NCBI GenBank assembly: GCA_011525625.1
Contig: WYAX01000020.1
Location: forward strand, 124,001 to 188,000
DNA: 64,000 nucleotides
From: Nitrospira defluvii
GTDB lineage: Bacteria > Nitrospirota > Nitrospiria > Nitrospirales > Nitrospiraceae
Direction of reading: 5' to 3'
In this document: positions 32,627 through 41,628 of the stretch, piece after piece
Layout of the letters: each line of letters opens with the position of its first letter
Numbering within the stretch: the first letter of the stretch is position 1
Program-made: the position numbers and the translations under genes
The notes under the pieces: generated by a model
What the model was told of the DNA's origin: nothing
Database searches by the model: none
The model's input: the letters and a program-made list of their open reading frames with translations, nothing else

Positions 32627-34816
32627 TTATTCTCTCGGGCGCGAGAGCCCGAGCTTTTTGAGTTTGGACGTGAGGGTGGTGCGCTTCAAACCTAAGCGAG
32701 CCGCCGCGCCGTCCGGTCCGCCGATCGTCCACTTCGTCTCTCGCAGGACACGAAGAATCTGTTGGCGTTCCGCATCCTGCAAAGTTGGGGACGCAGCCGC
32801 GCGCTCCGGTTCCAACAGCCTCAGTTCCTGCAGCGGCACGTGCAGTTGCGTCCCCTGGGTCAGAATGACGGCCCGCTCGACCAGATTTTCCAGTTCTCGA
32901 ATGTTGCCGGGCCAGTGATAACGGGACATGGCCTCCAGGGTCGGGGCGGGAATCGACTCGATGGTTTTCTTCATGCGCGCGGCATAATGCTGCGCAAAAT
33001 ACCGCACGAGCATGGGGATGTCCTCGCGACGCTCGCGGAGCGGCGGCAACGTCAGGGGAAACACGTTCAACCGGTAGTACAGATCGTTTCGAAACCGGCC
33101 CTCTTCGGCCAGCTTCGCCAGGTCCCGGTTCGTGGCGGCCACCAGCCGGATGTCCACGCGGATCGTGCGGGTGCTCCCGAGCCGTTCGAATTCCTGTTCC
33201 TGCAACACCCGAAGCAGTTTGGACTGGAGCTCCAGCGGAATTTCCCCTACCTCGTCCAGAAAGATCGTCCCGCCATGGGCCAATTCGAACCGACCCACCT
33301 TCTGCGCAATGGCGCCGGTGAACGCGCCCCGCTCATGACCGAACAATTCACTCTCCAGCAGTCCCGTTGGGATCGCGGCGCAGTTGAGCTTGACGAACGT
33401 GCGTGTGCGGCGACCGCTGAGGCGATGGATCGCCCTGGCAATCAGTTCTTTCCCCGTACCGGTTTCACCCAGGATCAGCACCGTTGCGTCGGTCGGCGCC
33501 ACGATCTCTACCTGTCCCAACACCTGCCTCAACGCACGGCTCTCGCCGATGATATCGTCGAAGCCGTGTTCCACACGGATTTCTTCCTCCAAGTACAACT
33601 TTTCCTCGGTCAATCGATCTTTGAGCGTGTGAATCTCCTGATACGCCAAGGCATTGTCGACGGCCAGTGCGATCTGCCCGGCCACTTGGCTCAAGAATTC
33701 CACATCCTGCTCGCTGAACGCCTGCTCATGACGACTGGCCAGATTCAGGCAGCCGATCACGCGATCACGCGACAACAGGGGCAAGGAACACATGGACTGG
33801 AAGCCTTTCATCACCAGGAGCTGCGGGACGGCGTGAGAAAACGCCGTGAGGTCCGACCGACTGTTGGCGACCGCGGGGCGCCTCCGCTCCAGCGCCAGGC
33901 CTGCCAGAGAACCGGCAACATCGGACATCGCCCCCTCCGTCAACGCGCCCTGGTTTTCAGGAAAGTCCAAGGCATGGAGGCGGACGCGGCCGTGCTCGCC
34001 GTCGCACAGAATCAGGCTGGCGTATTCCTGCGGCACCATCTCGCGAAGACAGAGGCTCACGGCCTTGAACACCTCGCGAAGATCCAGCGTCGACGCGATG
34101 GTGTTCGTCATCCGCAGCAACAGACTGAAGCGATCGCGCTGCCGTTCGACGTCGCGCCGGGAGGCCTCCGCTGCTTCACGATTGAGCACATTCTCGACCG
34201 CCACCGCCACTTGGCGCCCGATCTGCTGCATCAATTCCATATCGGCGATGCCATAGGCCTGTGGTTCCAGGCTCGAAAACTCCAAGGCTCCCAATCGTTG
34301 AGTGGCGGAGGTCAGCGGCACGACGCAACCGGATTGCACGCCGTCCTCACGCATCAATCCGATCATCGTGGGCCAGCGCCGTTCATTGGATAGATCGCTG
34401 AGCAACAGCGGCTGCTGGGTGTCCCAGACCAGGCCGGCCGGCGTGTCAGCCGGATCGCCTTCATGGCCGCCGATGAGGTCGACAGGGACATTCGCGCGGA
34501 GCGCATGCAGACGCATGACGCCGCGCCGGGCATCGTAGAGAGACAGGCCGACAAAGTTGACGGGGACGACCGACGGCAACAAGCGCGCGAGATCCTGCAC
34601 GAGTGCGGATATCTCGGCGTGATTGGCGATCGCCGCCGCCACGCGCAACAGGGCGCGATAGCGTTCGAGGTCGGAGGGGCGCGTCTCAGCAGATGGGTCG
34701 TGGGTCATGCGGGCACTAGTATGCCCGGCGCTCCAGCCTTGCGCAACGTTGTCCTTCTGCATTGATTCGTTCCATTCGCCTGGCTCAATCCTTTCCCGGC
34801 ATTCAAGGCTTGGCAC
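32627..34816 (-). CDS. Sigma-54-dependent activator with two GAF domains
   Basis: 729 residues from GTG 34816, preferred because GAGGGGG sits 7 bases upstream and the preceding small ORF ends 13 bases before; ATGs at 34762 and 34708 are weaker. Two GAF sensor domains (about 55-215 and 228-390) are followed by an AAA+ domain with Walker A GETGTGKE (450-457), the sigma-54 contact loop GAFTGA (497-502) and Walker B FLDEVGE (519-525), then a Fis-type HTH ([12 protein letters not shown]). It would sense small molecules through GAF and open sigma-54 promoters. Immediately downstream of an aryl-alcohol/cresol oxidation operon, it is its likely regulator. Confidence 0.92.
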   Translation of the reverse strand: MPSLECRERIEPGEWNESMQKDNVAQGWSAGHTSARMTHDPSAETRPSDLERYRALLRVAAAIANHAEISALVQDLARLLPSVVPVNFVGLSLYDARRGVMRLHALRANVPVDLIGGHEGDPADTPAGLVWDTQQPLLLSDLSNERRWPTMIGLMREDGVQSGCVVPLTSATQRLGALEFSSLEPQAYGIADMELMQQIGRQVAVAVENVLNREAAEASRRDVERQRDRFSLLLRMTNTIASTLDLREVFKAVSLCLREMVPQEYASLILCDGEHGRVRLHALDFPENQGALTEGAMSDVAGSLAGLALERRRPAVANSRSDLTAFSHAVPQLLVMKGFQSMCSLPLLSRDRVIGCLNLASRHEQAFSEQDVEFLSQVAGQIALAVDNALAYQEIHTLKDRLTEEKLYLEEEIRVEHGFDDIIGESRALRQVLGQVEIVAPTDATVLILGETGTGKELIARAIHRLSGRRTRTFVKLNCAAIPTGLLESELFGHERGAFTGAIAQKVGRFELAHGGTIFLDEVGEIPLELQSKLLRVLQEQEFERLGSTRTIRVDIRLVAATNRDLAKLAEEGRFRNDLYYRLNVFPLTLPPLRERREDIPMLVRYFAQHYAARMKKTIESIPAPTLEAMSRYHWPGNIRELENLVERAVILTQGTQLHVPLQELRLLEPERAAASPTLQDAERQQILRVLRETKWTIGGPDGAAARLGLKRTTLTSKLKKLGLSRPRE

Positions 34817-34829
34817 GATCGATTCCCCC

Positions 34830-34970
34830 TCACTGCATATCGATGACCGCCCCGGCCTGTTGGGTCACGACGCTGGTGAACTCCCAGTGGCCTTGCAGAA
34901 GACGCTCTGCCACGGTCACCGCAGACGCGGCAGGTCAGGCCATGAGGCCGCGACCCATCTGACGATTCAT
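34830..34970 (-). pseudogene. Small ORF with in-frame TGA before the sigma-54 activator
   Basis: From ATG 34970, with AGGAAG well placed upstream, the frame reads MNRQMGRGLMA, meets TGA at 34935-34937, then continues PAASAVTVAERLLQGHWEFT and [14 protein letters not shown] to a TGA at 34830-34832. The distal part looks protein-like. Either a small gene is interrupted by a nonsense codon, or the base call is wrong, or only the 11-residue leader is translated. It sits between the alcohol dehydrogenase gene and the activator, all on the minus strand. Confidence 0.4.
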
Positions 34971-35008
34971 GATGCACTTCCTGCGGTCTCGAACCTCGTA
35001 TCGTTCGG

Positions 35009-36139
35009 TTACAAGGCAAGGCGCACGATCGGCTTGATCGTGATGCCCTTCTCACTATCCTCCGCCGCCTGATTGATCTGGTCGAGGCTGTAAAATTTCA
35101 CCAGCCTATCGAACGGGAAGCGGCCCTGCGCATACAATTCCACGAGACTGGGGATAAACAGGTCCGGCACGCTGTCGCCTTCGATGATGCCGATAATCCG
35201 CTTGCCGGTCGTCATCACCCCGTTCACATCGAAGCTGGCTTCCGTGCCCAGCGCCGGCGCCCCCACGATGCCGCAGACGCCTTTGATCGCCAAGGCGTCG
35301 ATCGCCTGGCGCAGCACGGCGGGCCTGCCGCTCGATTCAAGCGAGAAATCTACGCCGCCGCCGGTAATCTTGCGGACCGCTTCGACGGGATCGGTCTCAC
35401 GGCTGTTCACGGTATGGGTGGCTCCCAGTTCCTTGGCCAATGCAAGACGCGACGGGACGACATCCGCGGCGATGATCGTGGTCGCCCCGGCCACCCGCGC
35501 CGCCATGACGGCGCTCAGGCCGACGGCTCCGCCCCCGAACGCCGCGAAGCTGCTGCCGGGACGAACCTTCAAGCCATTCATCACCGCTCCCGCGCCGGTT
35601 TGGATGCCGCACCCGAGAGGACCGAGTAGTTCCAGCGGCGCATTGCCGGGAACCTTCACGACGTTACGCTCGTGAGCGAGTGCAGAGGTGCCGAACGACG
35701 ACTGTCCGAAAAAGTGATCGTGAACCGTTCCCTGCGTATCGCGCGTCGCGGTGCTGCCGTCTTCGCGGGCGCCCCCGAAATTCAACGGGTAGAAATTCGC
35801 GCAGTAGGTCAGGTCGCCGTTCAGGCAGGGTTTGCAATGGCCGCACCACATATAGGTCAACACCACATGGTCGCCCGGTGCTATTTTTTTGACGCGGCTG
35901 CCGACTTGCTCAACCACACCCGCGCCCTCGTGCCCGAGCACGACGGGAAGCGGAACGGTGTAGAGCTGGTCACGCGCCACCATGTCGGTGTGGCACATGC
36001 CGGTCGCGACAATGCGAATCAAGACCTCGTCGGGACGTGGCTCTTCCAAGATGAGGGTCTCGACCTGGAACGGCCCGCCCTTTTTACGGACCACCGCCGC
36101 TGTGATCTCTCGGGTCTGTGTCCTGGGTTTGTCGGCCAT
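35009..36139 (-). CDS. Zinc-dependent aryl-alcohol dehydrogenase (XylB-like)
   Basis: 376 residues. Zinc-dependent medium-chain ADH: catalytic zinc ligands in GMCHTD (Cys49) and GHEGAGVVE (His70, Glu71); structural zinc cysteines 99, 102, 105 and 113 in [30 protein letters not shown]; and a Rossmann site [14 protein letters not shown] with AADVVPSRL after it. It resembles benzyl/aryl alcohol dehydrogenases such as XylB. Next to a PchF-like flavoprotein it would oxidise 4-hydroxybenzyl alcohol to 4-hydroxybenzaldehyde. AAGGAG lies before the ATG. Confidence 0.9.
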   Translation of the reverse strand: MADKPRTQTREITAAVVRKKGGPFQVETLILEEPRPDEVLIRIVATGMCHTDMVARDQLYTVPLPVVLGHEGAGVVEQVGSRVKKIAPGDHVVLTYMWCGHCKPCLNGDLTYCANFYPLNFGGAREDGSTATRDTQGTVHDHFFGQSSFGTSALAHERNVVKVPGNAPLELLGPLGCGIQTGAGAVMNGLKVRPGSSFAAFGGGAVGLSAVMAARVAGATTIIAADVVPSRLALAKELGATHTVNSRETDPVEAVRKITGGGVDFSLESSGRPAVLRQAIDALAIKGVCGIVGAPALGTEASFDVNGVMTTGKRIIGIIEGDSVPDLFIPSLVELYAQGRFPFDRLVKFYSLDQINQAAEDSEKGITIKPIVRLAL

Positions 36140-36197
36140 CTGCTACTCCTTCATGCGCGATCGTCATCGCATCGGCTGAACAGAACGAGTCGCCGGG

Positions 36198-37742
36198 TTA
36201 TCGAATACCGGATTTGCCCGGCGCAAGAATTCCATTGGGATCGAGCGCCTTCTTGAGCGTCTTATGGACGTGGCGTTGCACAGGACCATAGGTGTGCGCG
36301 ACCTTATCCATGAAGGCCGTGTTGACCCGGTAGGTGCCGTACCCTTCATTTGAAAACTCGGTCAGCAACTCATCGAAGCACTGAAAGGCGGCCTTCGTCA
36401 TGGCCGGATCCGTTTTGTCATACAGCACATCCACGATGTGGTGCATGTCCCGCATGCCGACGATGAACTCGCCGGAATAGTCCAGTCCGTACTTCCCCAG
36501 AATGCGCTTGGTCATGGCCATCTGTTTGAGGGTCTCGCTTCCCCGCGCCTGCGACACCGGCGCGAACCACATCGAGCCTCCGCCGCCCCGCCAGTTGTAG
36601 AGCGAGAATTCCTTGAGGGTCATGTCGCCGCGCATCAGGGCGGCGCGATACTGGAACGCCGGATCGTCAGCCGCTTCCTGTTCCGTCAGAATCTTTGCCT
36701 TGCCGGATTTGCTGAACGCGTCCGTCACGATCTTCCAATTCACGTCGATCTGTTCTTGCGTGCCGTACAGCGCCGCGTAGACGTTCCACGCCCCTAGCTT
36801 ATGGTCCTTCATGATCTGCCGCACCGCGTCATCGGTGATCGCCCCGGTGCCTGTCACATAGTCATTCCGCTTGGCTTTCGTCGGCGCTTCATAGAGCGCA
36901 TGGGCAATCACGATCGCATTGGGGATGACGCCGCTGATGCGAAGCGGCCTGATGGTCTCGACGATTTCCACGATATCGTCTTCATGCTCGTACTGAATGA
37001 CGAACGGTTTGAAGGCGGGAGGGGCGGGCATCAGCCAGAATCCGAATTTGGTCACGATGCCGTAATTCGATTGTGTAAAGATCCCATCCAGGTACGGTCC
37101 ATATCCCCACTTGAAGACCTGCCAGGTGTTGGACTTCGGCAGCGAGCCCATCCCGGTGCGCAACACCTCGCCGTTCGCGAGCACGACTTCCATCCCGCAG
37201 GCAAAGAGAAAATGTTCTCCATAGGGCGTATACCCGACGCCGCGATCCAACGTATTGCCGGTCGGCCCGGCAATGGCAGAGGGGGCGGGACAGGAGAGCC
37301 AGAGCGGATACTTGTGTTCCTGGATGTAATCGTAGAGCTGTTTGTACGTGACACCCGGTTCGACGAGGGCGAAACAGAGATCCGGATCGACTTCCAGAAT
37401 GCGGTTCATCCGCTTCAGATCGAGCACCACCTGACCCCGTTCGGCCGGCGCGGCAGAACCATACCCGAAGTTCCGACCGGTCGAGATCATCCAGATCGGC
37501 ACCTTGTATTGATTGCACACTCCCACGATCTGCTGAATCTGCTCAACCGTCGTCGCCAGAAGCGCAGCGGACGGGGCATGATCTGCATCGGGCACCGGCA
37601 TCATGGTCTTGATGTAGGGGGCCAGCTGTTCCGCCGTGACAAGGACGGAATCCTGGCCCAGGATACTGCCGAATTCGGCGATCGCTGCCTCAAAGGTTTT
37701 CTCCGAGACACCTTTCGGTAACGCGATAAATTTGCTGGCCAT
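36198..37742 (-). CDS. pchF: 4-cresol dehydrogenase/vanillyl-alcohol oxidase-family flavoprotein (PchF-like)
   Basis: 514 residues, close to the 521 of the Pseudomonas flavoprotein. The FAD-binding PCMH domain is visible in the first 240 residues (STGRNFGYGSAAPAERG, IAGPTGNTLDRGVGYTPYG). The substrate domain contains LYNWRGGGGSMWFAPVSQAR; its Tyr382 lies where Pseudomonas PchF has the Tyr384 that binds FAD covalently (position inferred from memory of that enzyme). It ends in LDPNGILAPGKSGI, as in this family. No signal peptide. The reaction would be hydroxylation of a para-alkylphenol methyl group by dehydrogenation and water addition, with electrons passed to the cytochrome encoded two genes upstream. 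Confidence 0.88.
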   Translation of the reverse strand: MASKFIALPKGVSEKTFEAAIAEFGSILGQDSVLVTAEQLAPYIKTMMPVPDADHAPSAALLATTVEQIQQIVGVCNQYKVPIWMISTGRNFGYGSAAPAERGQVVLDLKRMNRILEVDPDLCFALVEPGVTYKQLYDYIQEHKYPLWLSCPAPSAIAGPTGNTLDRGVGYTPYGEHFLFACGMEVVLANGEVLRTGMGSLPKSNTWQVFKWGYGPYLDGIFTQSNYGIVTKFGFWLMPAPPAFKPFVIQYEHEDDIVEIVETIRPLRISGVIPNAIVIAHALYEAPTKAKRNDYVTGTGAITDDAVRQIMKDHKLGAWNVYAALYGTQEQIDVNWKIVTDAFSKSGKAKILTEQEAADDPAFQYRAALMRGDMTLKEFSLYNWRGGGGSMWFAPVSQARGSETLKQMAMTKRILGKYGLDYSGEFIVGMRDMHHIVDVLYDKTDPAMTKAAFQCFDELLTEFSNEGYGTYRVNTAFMDKVAHTYGPVQRHVHKTLKKALDPNGILAPGKSGIR

Positions 37743-37760
37743 GCTGATCCTCCTGTGCGC

Positions 37761-38639
37761 CTACAGATCCATCACGAATGAGACGAATCGTTGTGGTGGC
37801 CGCAATGGATTAGGATTGAACGTTCGATGGACGAACGCGCGGATAGAGCAGATTTCCTGACCCTCATTCACTCCAAGAGCCGAAGCCGCCACCGCATACC
37901 CCACGGATTCCACCCACTGTCGAGACTGCCGCGAGACCGTTTCACTGGCGGAGATGGGGGGTGGGATGGGCATCCATTCCTCACCTCCGGTCAAGCCCAG
38001 CTGTGCACAGCCTTCCAGGAGCGACAGTCCCGAACAGTGGAGATGCATCGCGTCGGATCCGGCACGCCGATAGGAAGAAAACCCCGGTGCAGACCAACCG
38101 GTCGGCATGCTCGTGGCAGATGATTCGTTGAGGAAGCGTTCGGTCATCGAAAAACTTTCACGCGCCGCGATGAGTCGGGAAGCAAGGCAGCCACCAACAC
38201 CCTGAGCAGATGAGGCCGTGAGCCACGTATGCCGAAGCGAGCAGGCCTGGTCGTTCACGGAGGCATGAGAACCGACTGAGAGGAACCGACCTCCGGCTGT
38301 CCGCGCCAGCTCCTGAAACACCGCCGCGCTCGCGTCGTCCATGACGGCAATCCAGCGCGCTCCGCTCGTCTGTTCGAATAACGAGACCAGCTTGCCGGGA
38401 TCGGACAGGAGTCCTCCGTACACCTTCATTATTTCCAGCTCATCGGATTCCACTTCCTGACAGGCCGCACGGACACCGTTGGCAAACTGGTCGTCCACGG
38501 TGGCGTCTCCCAGGAAGAGCAGACACCGCTTGGAATTCCTGGTCGGCCCCTCTGCACACGTCCACGACGGAGTCCCGAGCGCCAGCAGAGCTCCTCCCGC
38601 CAACAGACCTTTCATGAGGCTGCGTCGATCGATATCCAT
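37761..38639 (-). CDS. Tat-exported protein of unknown function in PchX position
   Basis: 292 residues from ATG 38639 (GGGAGGG upstream). A twin-arginine signal is visible, DIDRRSLMKGLLAGGALLAL, so export of a folded protein is predicted. The body is moderately conserved-looking (CLLFLGDATVDDQF, YGGLLSDPGKLVSLFEQ, GARWIAVMDDASAAVFQEL) with a faint resemblance to ABC-type substrate-binding proteins, and several Cys in the C-terminal half. No cofactor motif. The order cytochrome - this gene - flavoprotein parallels pchC-pchX-pchF of Pseudomonas, where PchX is also of unknown function; sequence homology with PchX was not tested. Confidence 0.6.
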   Translation of the reverse strand: MDIDRRSLMKGLLAGGALLALGTPSWTCAEGPTRNSKRCLLFLGDATVDDQFANGVRAACQEVESDELEIMKVYGGLLSDPGKLVSLFEQTSGARWIAVMDDASAAVFQELARTAGGRFLSVGSHASVNDQACSLRHTWLTASSAQGVGGCLASRLIAARESFSMTERFLNESSATSMPTGWSAPGFSSYRRAGSDAMHLHCSGLSLLEGCAQLGLTGGEEWMPIPPPISASETVSRQSRQWVESVGYAVAASALGVNEGQEICSIRAFVHRTFNPNPLRPPQRFVSFVMDL

Positions 38640-38653
38640 GTGGTGAGCCCTCC

Positions 38654-38995
38654 CTACTGGTTGGCTGCGGCTTTCGAGACATACTCGGCTACCCTCGCCA
38701 GCGACTCGTCGTCGATCTCCCCGGCGCGAAAGGATGGCATCGCACGGTTGCCGTGTCGGACGATGAATGTGATGTAGGCGGGAGCAAGGCCACGCCCGCG
38801 AATGGTCGGACCGACCTTGGCCTCGTGACAAAACGCACAGACCTTCGCATAGACTTCGGACCCGTCTTTCCATTGGAACCCAGGCCCGTGAGCCTCTTGA
38901 GATGTGGCCCCTGCGATGCTCAGCACATTCCCGATCACCACGAATGCCGTCAGGATCAAGGCCGGCACCGCCCATACTGCTTTTAGCGCTTGCAT
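38654..38995 (-). CDS. Monoheme c-type cytochrome (PchC-like)
   Basis: 113 residues. N-terminal signal/anchor (about 5-28, KAVWAVPALILTAFVVIGNV), then one heme site CAFCH (53-57), GPTIRGRGL, and the axial methionine in NRAMPSF (Met86). Cytochrome subunits of 4-cresol methylhydroxylase have this small size and heme arrangement. It should accept electrons from the flavoprotein and pass them to the respiratory chain. First gene of the minus-strand operon, with GGGAGGAG before the ATG and a sigma-54-like promoter about 90 bp upstream. Confidence 0.85.
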   Translation of the reverse strand: MQALKAVWAVPALILTAFVVIGNVLSIAGATSQEAHGPGFQWKDGSEVYAKVCAFCHEAKVGPTIRGRGLAPAYITFIVRHGNRAMPSFRAGEIDDESLARVAEYVSKAAANQ

Positions 38996-39081
38996 GGCGT
39001 CTCCTCCCTATCCAATCGGACCTCGACTTTCTCGCAAGCCACGGAGCTGTTCCTCCAAAACTTCTCGGTAGCACTCGTGCT

Positions 39082-39096
39082 GCATATCCTGAGCCA
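39082..39096 (-). promoter_or_regulatory. Candidate sigma-54 promoter before the cytochrome-pchF operon
   Basis: On the minus strand TGGCTC-N5-ATGC matches TGGCAC-N5-TTGC at 8 of 10 positions with GG-N10-GC spacing. The predicted start would lie near 39070, giving a leader of about 75 bases. A sigma-54 activator gene is the last gene of the same locus (32627-34816), which makes the match more credible. Confidence 0.55.
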
Positions 39097-39259
39097 ATCA
39101 CGAGGGGACGGTGGGAAGATGGCGCAAAGGTCCCTCGTCGATTCGACGAATAGCCCGATCCTCACCGGCACATAGCGAGCATGTCAGCATTCAAACCGGG
39201 ACGATCAACAACGGCACGGGCTCTGAGGCGTCGGTGTCGGTAGGCGGGGGCATCATTGC

Positions 39260-39280
39260 CTGCGTTTCAGAGGAACGCAG
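39260..39280 (-). terminator. Hairpin downstream of the FNR-like gene
   Basis: CTGCGTT-N7-AACGCAG is a perfect 7-bp stem about 28 bases past the stop at 39308. It probably ends the long redox array transcribed from 46 kb. No T-run. Confidence 0.45.
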
Positions 39281-39307
39281 ACAACGACGGGATGAAGGCG
39301 TCTTGCG

Positions 39308-40048
39308 TCAGTAACCTGCAAACTTTTCGGTTCGAATATCGCTGTCTTCGATGCGGGCTTCTTTCAACATCGCCCGTAGCGCGGTCACCATACCCGGCGG
39401 GCCGACCACGTAATAGATCGGCTTCTCCACATTTCCGAGATATTTGGACAGCAGAGCCGCGTTGAGGTATCCCTTCTCGCCCTGCCAGGGTCGGGAAGAT
39501 TTCTCGGGTTCGGTCATGGTGCCCACGAAGCGATAGTGGGGATTCTTGTCCTGCAAGGCCTGCAATTCGTCCAGGAACGGCGCATCCTCCGGTCGTCGGT
39601 TGGAGTAGAACAGCACCATGGGGTGCGGCGACCGCTGCATCGCCGCCTGCACCACCATGCTGCGAAACGGGGTGATGCCGATCCCGCCTGCCAGAAAGAC
39701 GGCAGGGCGGGTCTGGTCGGCATGTAGGACCAATCTTCCGAACGGCCCTTCCATCCGGACGATTGAGCCGATCGGCATACGCTGCAGTTCGCGCTTGAAG
39801 GCGGTATCGCGGAGCCGGGTGGCCACCATCAGGGTCGATTCCTGCGGCGCGCTCGCGATGGAAAAGGCCCTGGTATTACCCGCCGCATCGGTCTCAGAGG
39901 GCTCTGGCAGCGTCAGGTCGACAAACTGACCCGGCGTGAAGGTGAACTGCGGCGGCTTCTCGAAATGGAACGCCATCGTCCCTTCCGCCACCAGCCGCCG
40001 GTCGGTCAGCGTCATCGAATACCCATTCTCGCTCACCGCCTCACCCAT
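39308..40048 (-). CDS. Ferredoxin-NADP reductase-type FAD oxidoreductase
   Basis: 246 residues, without a 2Fe-2S domain. FAD-binding segment RAFSIASAPQ, then MEGPFGRLVL, and the NAD(P)-binding GGIGITPFRSMVVQAAMQ, VLFYSNRRPEDAPFLDEL and YYVVGPPGMVTALRAML; it ends in a short tail DIRTEKFAGY typical of FNR proteins. It moves electrons between NAD(P)H and an iron-sulfur or flavin partner; candidates encoded nearby are the CDGSH protein and the Rieske-flavodoxin fusion. AGAGGTGA before the ATG. Last gene of the minus-strand redox array. Confidence 0.9.
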   Translation of the reverse strand: MGEAVSENGYSMTLTDRRLVAEGTMAFHFEKPPQFTFTPGQFVDLTLPEPSETDAAGNTRAFSIASAPQESTLMVATRLRDTAFKRELQRMPIGSIVRMEGPFGRLVLHADQTRPAVFLAGGIGITPFRSMVVQAAMQRSPHPMVLFYSNRRPEDAPFLDELQALQDKNPHYRFVGTMTEPEKSSRPWQGEKGYLNAALLSKYLGNVEKPIYYVVGPPGMVTALRAMLKEARIEDSDIRTEKFAGY

Positions 40049-40093
40049 GATTCACCTCTTGTGTCACGCGCTGCAAGCCGGTCAACCAGGAGC

Positions 40094-40330
40094 TCACAAC
40101 GATTTGTGGGTCCCGTCGCAGAACGGCGGGTTCTTGGTGTGCTTACATTGGCACAAGGCCACGGTTTTCTTTTCGGTCGTGGTGAACTCCATGGGCGTGA
40201 AACTGGTTCCCTTGTGAGACCCATCACAAAAGGGCTGCTGCTTCGAGCGCCCGCACCGGCACCAATAGTGCGTCCCGGCTTCCAACTCCATGACCGCCGG
40301 CTGCTTCGCTGCAATGACTGGTTCTTCCAT
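40094..40330 (-). CDS. Tandem CDGSH iron-sulfur protein
   Basis: 78 residues with two CDGSH [2Fe-2S] binding motifs: CRCGRSKQQPFCDGSH (Cys24, 26, 35, His39) and CQCKHTKNPPFCDGTH (Cys60, 62, 71, His75). Each C-x-C-x8-C-x3-H set binds one 2Fe-2S cluster through three Cys and one His, giving a redox- and pH-sensitive cluster. Bacterial tandem forms are electron carriers or cluster donors. Located directly upstream of an FNR-type reductase gene, with AGGAGGG before the ATG, so electron exchange between the two is plausible. Confidence 0.94.
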   Translation of the reverse strand: MEEPVIAAKQPAVMELEAGTHYWCRCGRSKQQPFCDGSHKGTSFTPMEFTTTEKKTVALCQCKHTKNPPFCDGTHKSL

Positions 40331-40650
40331 GGTCTGCCCTCCTGTGTAATCGAGTCATGCGATTTCCGCACACCTTCTTGCCCTACCGGGCTCCGATCGC
40401 TCATACGCATCAGAGGCAAATCGCCTGCCATCTCCAGCAGGCGAGGAGCTCGCTCTGTCGCGTACCGACACGCTGAGAACCGACACCGTTGAGGAGAAAT
40501 GCGCCAGGCTCCGTCCGCGTCGTGCAGCAGAAAGGGGCACGGATGATCCAACCCAGCAAGTGTCAGCCATGCCACGCATGGCGGCCACATCACCCGATAG
40601 TTGCGCAACGGGGCTGGATCAATTCGTGCGCCGTTTCAGTACCAGACCTG
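40331..40650. other. 320-bp gap in the redox array with one hairpin
   Basis: No gene supported. It contains CGCCTGC-N8-GCAGGCG (40422-40443), a perfect 7-bp stem that may end transcription after the VOC gene or process the mRNA. It makes co-transcription of the CDGSH-FNR pair with the upstream array uncertain. Confidence 0.4.
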
Positions 40651-41097
40651 CTAGAGCGACAGCGGCTTGATCGGCGACACCACCGCCGAAGGATTGTTTT
40701 TCCACAAGGCTTCATCGGCGTCCACGTAGACCTCGACTTCGTTTCCGTCCGGATCGCGAAGGTAGAGGCTCTGGCTCACGGTATGATCGCTCATGCCGTC
40801 GATGACCACGCCTGCCGCTTCCAATTCCTGTTTCGCCGCACGAAGCTCATCCAGGCTGTCGCCGACTTTGATACCGATATGATAGAGCCCGCGCCGTCGG
40901 CCTTGCGGAGGAGCCGGCGCATCACCCACCTGGATCAGCAGCAGCTCATGGTGCGTGCGACCGGAGGTCAGTGCCGAGGCGGCGCCGTTGAAAATCCGCC
41001 CGACTTCCTGAAAGCCCAGGAGATCGCGATAGAACGCCAGCGAGCGCTGGAGATCCTTGACGTAGAACACTACATGCCCGAGGTAGTGCGCCTTCAT
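40651..41097 (-). CDS. VOC-family (glyoxalase/dioxygenase-like) protein, copy 1
   Basis: 148 residues. VOC pattern: YLGHVVFYVKDLQRSLAFYRDLLGF at the N-terminus with a metal-ligand His in GHVV, THHELLLIQVG, LYHIGIKV (His), and LRDPDGNEVEVYVD with Glu in the usual ligand place. The family covers glyoxalase I, extradiol dioxygenases and fosfomycin or bleomycin resistance proteins; the spacing here is dioxygenase/glyoxalase-like. AAAGGAAA upstream. Substrate unknown; the setting suggests reactive carbonyls or aromatic compounds. Confidence 0.85.
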   Translation of the reverse strand: MKAHYLGHVVFYVKDLQRSLAFYRDLLGFQEVGRIFNGAASALTSGRTHHELLLIQVGDAPAPPQGRRRGLYHIGIKVGDSLDELRAAKQELEAAGVVIDGMSDHTVSQSLYLRDPDGNEVEVYVDADEALWKNNPSAVVSPIKPLSL

Positions 41098-41206
41098 GAT
41101 TTCCTTTCGTCGTTCGTGACGCGTCTCTCGTCATCAGATGACGGCGAGTGCCTATTCCAACGATTCACGCCTCACGAGACACCGTGCACTCAGGATCGGA
41201 CGGCCG

Positions 41207-41599
41207 TTACCGAAGCAAGGCCCTGACCGCCGCATGCGCCAGCACCACATCCGGCTCACGCTGCAGGGCATCGTAATAATGCCGGCCGAACCCATCGCCC
41301 TCTTCGGACGGTGTCAACATGGTCCGCACCGAGTCGATTGTCATGGTCATCTCCGTCCGATCCTCGATCTCATCTTGCTCCGACAATTCATCGATCTTGA
41401 CCATCAACTGAGACAAGGGCCGCAACCAGGCGAACCATGCGTCTCCCAACACGAGCTGAAAGAATGCGCCGGTCGTCTCGATCCGCCCATGCACCCGCTC
41501 ATAGGAGACCCGTTCGCTGTCCAGCAGGGCCTTGTGCAAGCGCAGCAACGACCGCGACAGGTTACCCAAATGCGCGCGCATGTGATGGTCGTCCGGCAT
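41207..41599 (-). CDS. Conserved-looking alpha-helical protein, unknown function
   Basis: 130 residues from ATG 41599, preferred because GGAGG lies 7 bases upstream; an earlier ATG (41632) overlaps the upstream stop by 4 nt. Mostly helical with acidic middle (KIDELSEQDEIEDRTEMTMT) and HLGNLSRSLLRLHKALLDSE at the N-terminus. No domain recognised. Its tight link to the Rieske-flavodoxin gene suggests a partner role in that redox unit. Confidence 0.55.
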   Translation of the reverse strand: MPDDHHMRAHLGNLSRSLLRLHKALLDSERVSYERVHGRIETTGAFFQLVLGDAWFAWLRPLSQLMVKIDELSEQDEIEDRTEMTMTIDSVRTMLTPSEEGDGFGRHYYDALQREPDVVLAHAAVRALLR

Positions 41600-41628
41600 G
41601 ATGTCGCCTCCTTGCGAATCGGTCTCGC

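Larger units (their letters stand above)
38996..39307. other. Gap between FNR-like gene and cytochrome c gene
   Basis: 312 bp containing the sigma-54-like element and a hairpin at 39260. Small frames on both strands here show no homology-like pattern and are taken as noise. Confidence 0.45.

Noticed and set aside
34811-34826. TGGCAC on the plus strand as a sigma-54 promoter
   Set aside because: The -12 part is ATTC, not TTGC, and no plus-strand gene follows.
38983-39175. Small frames on both strands in the gap before the cytochrome gene
   Set aside because: No ribosome site, no conserved-looking pattern, and they overlap the promoter region.
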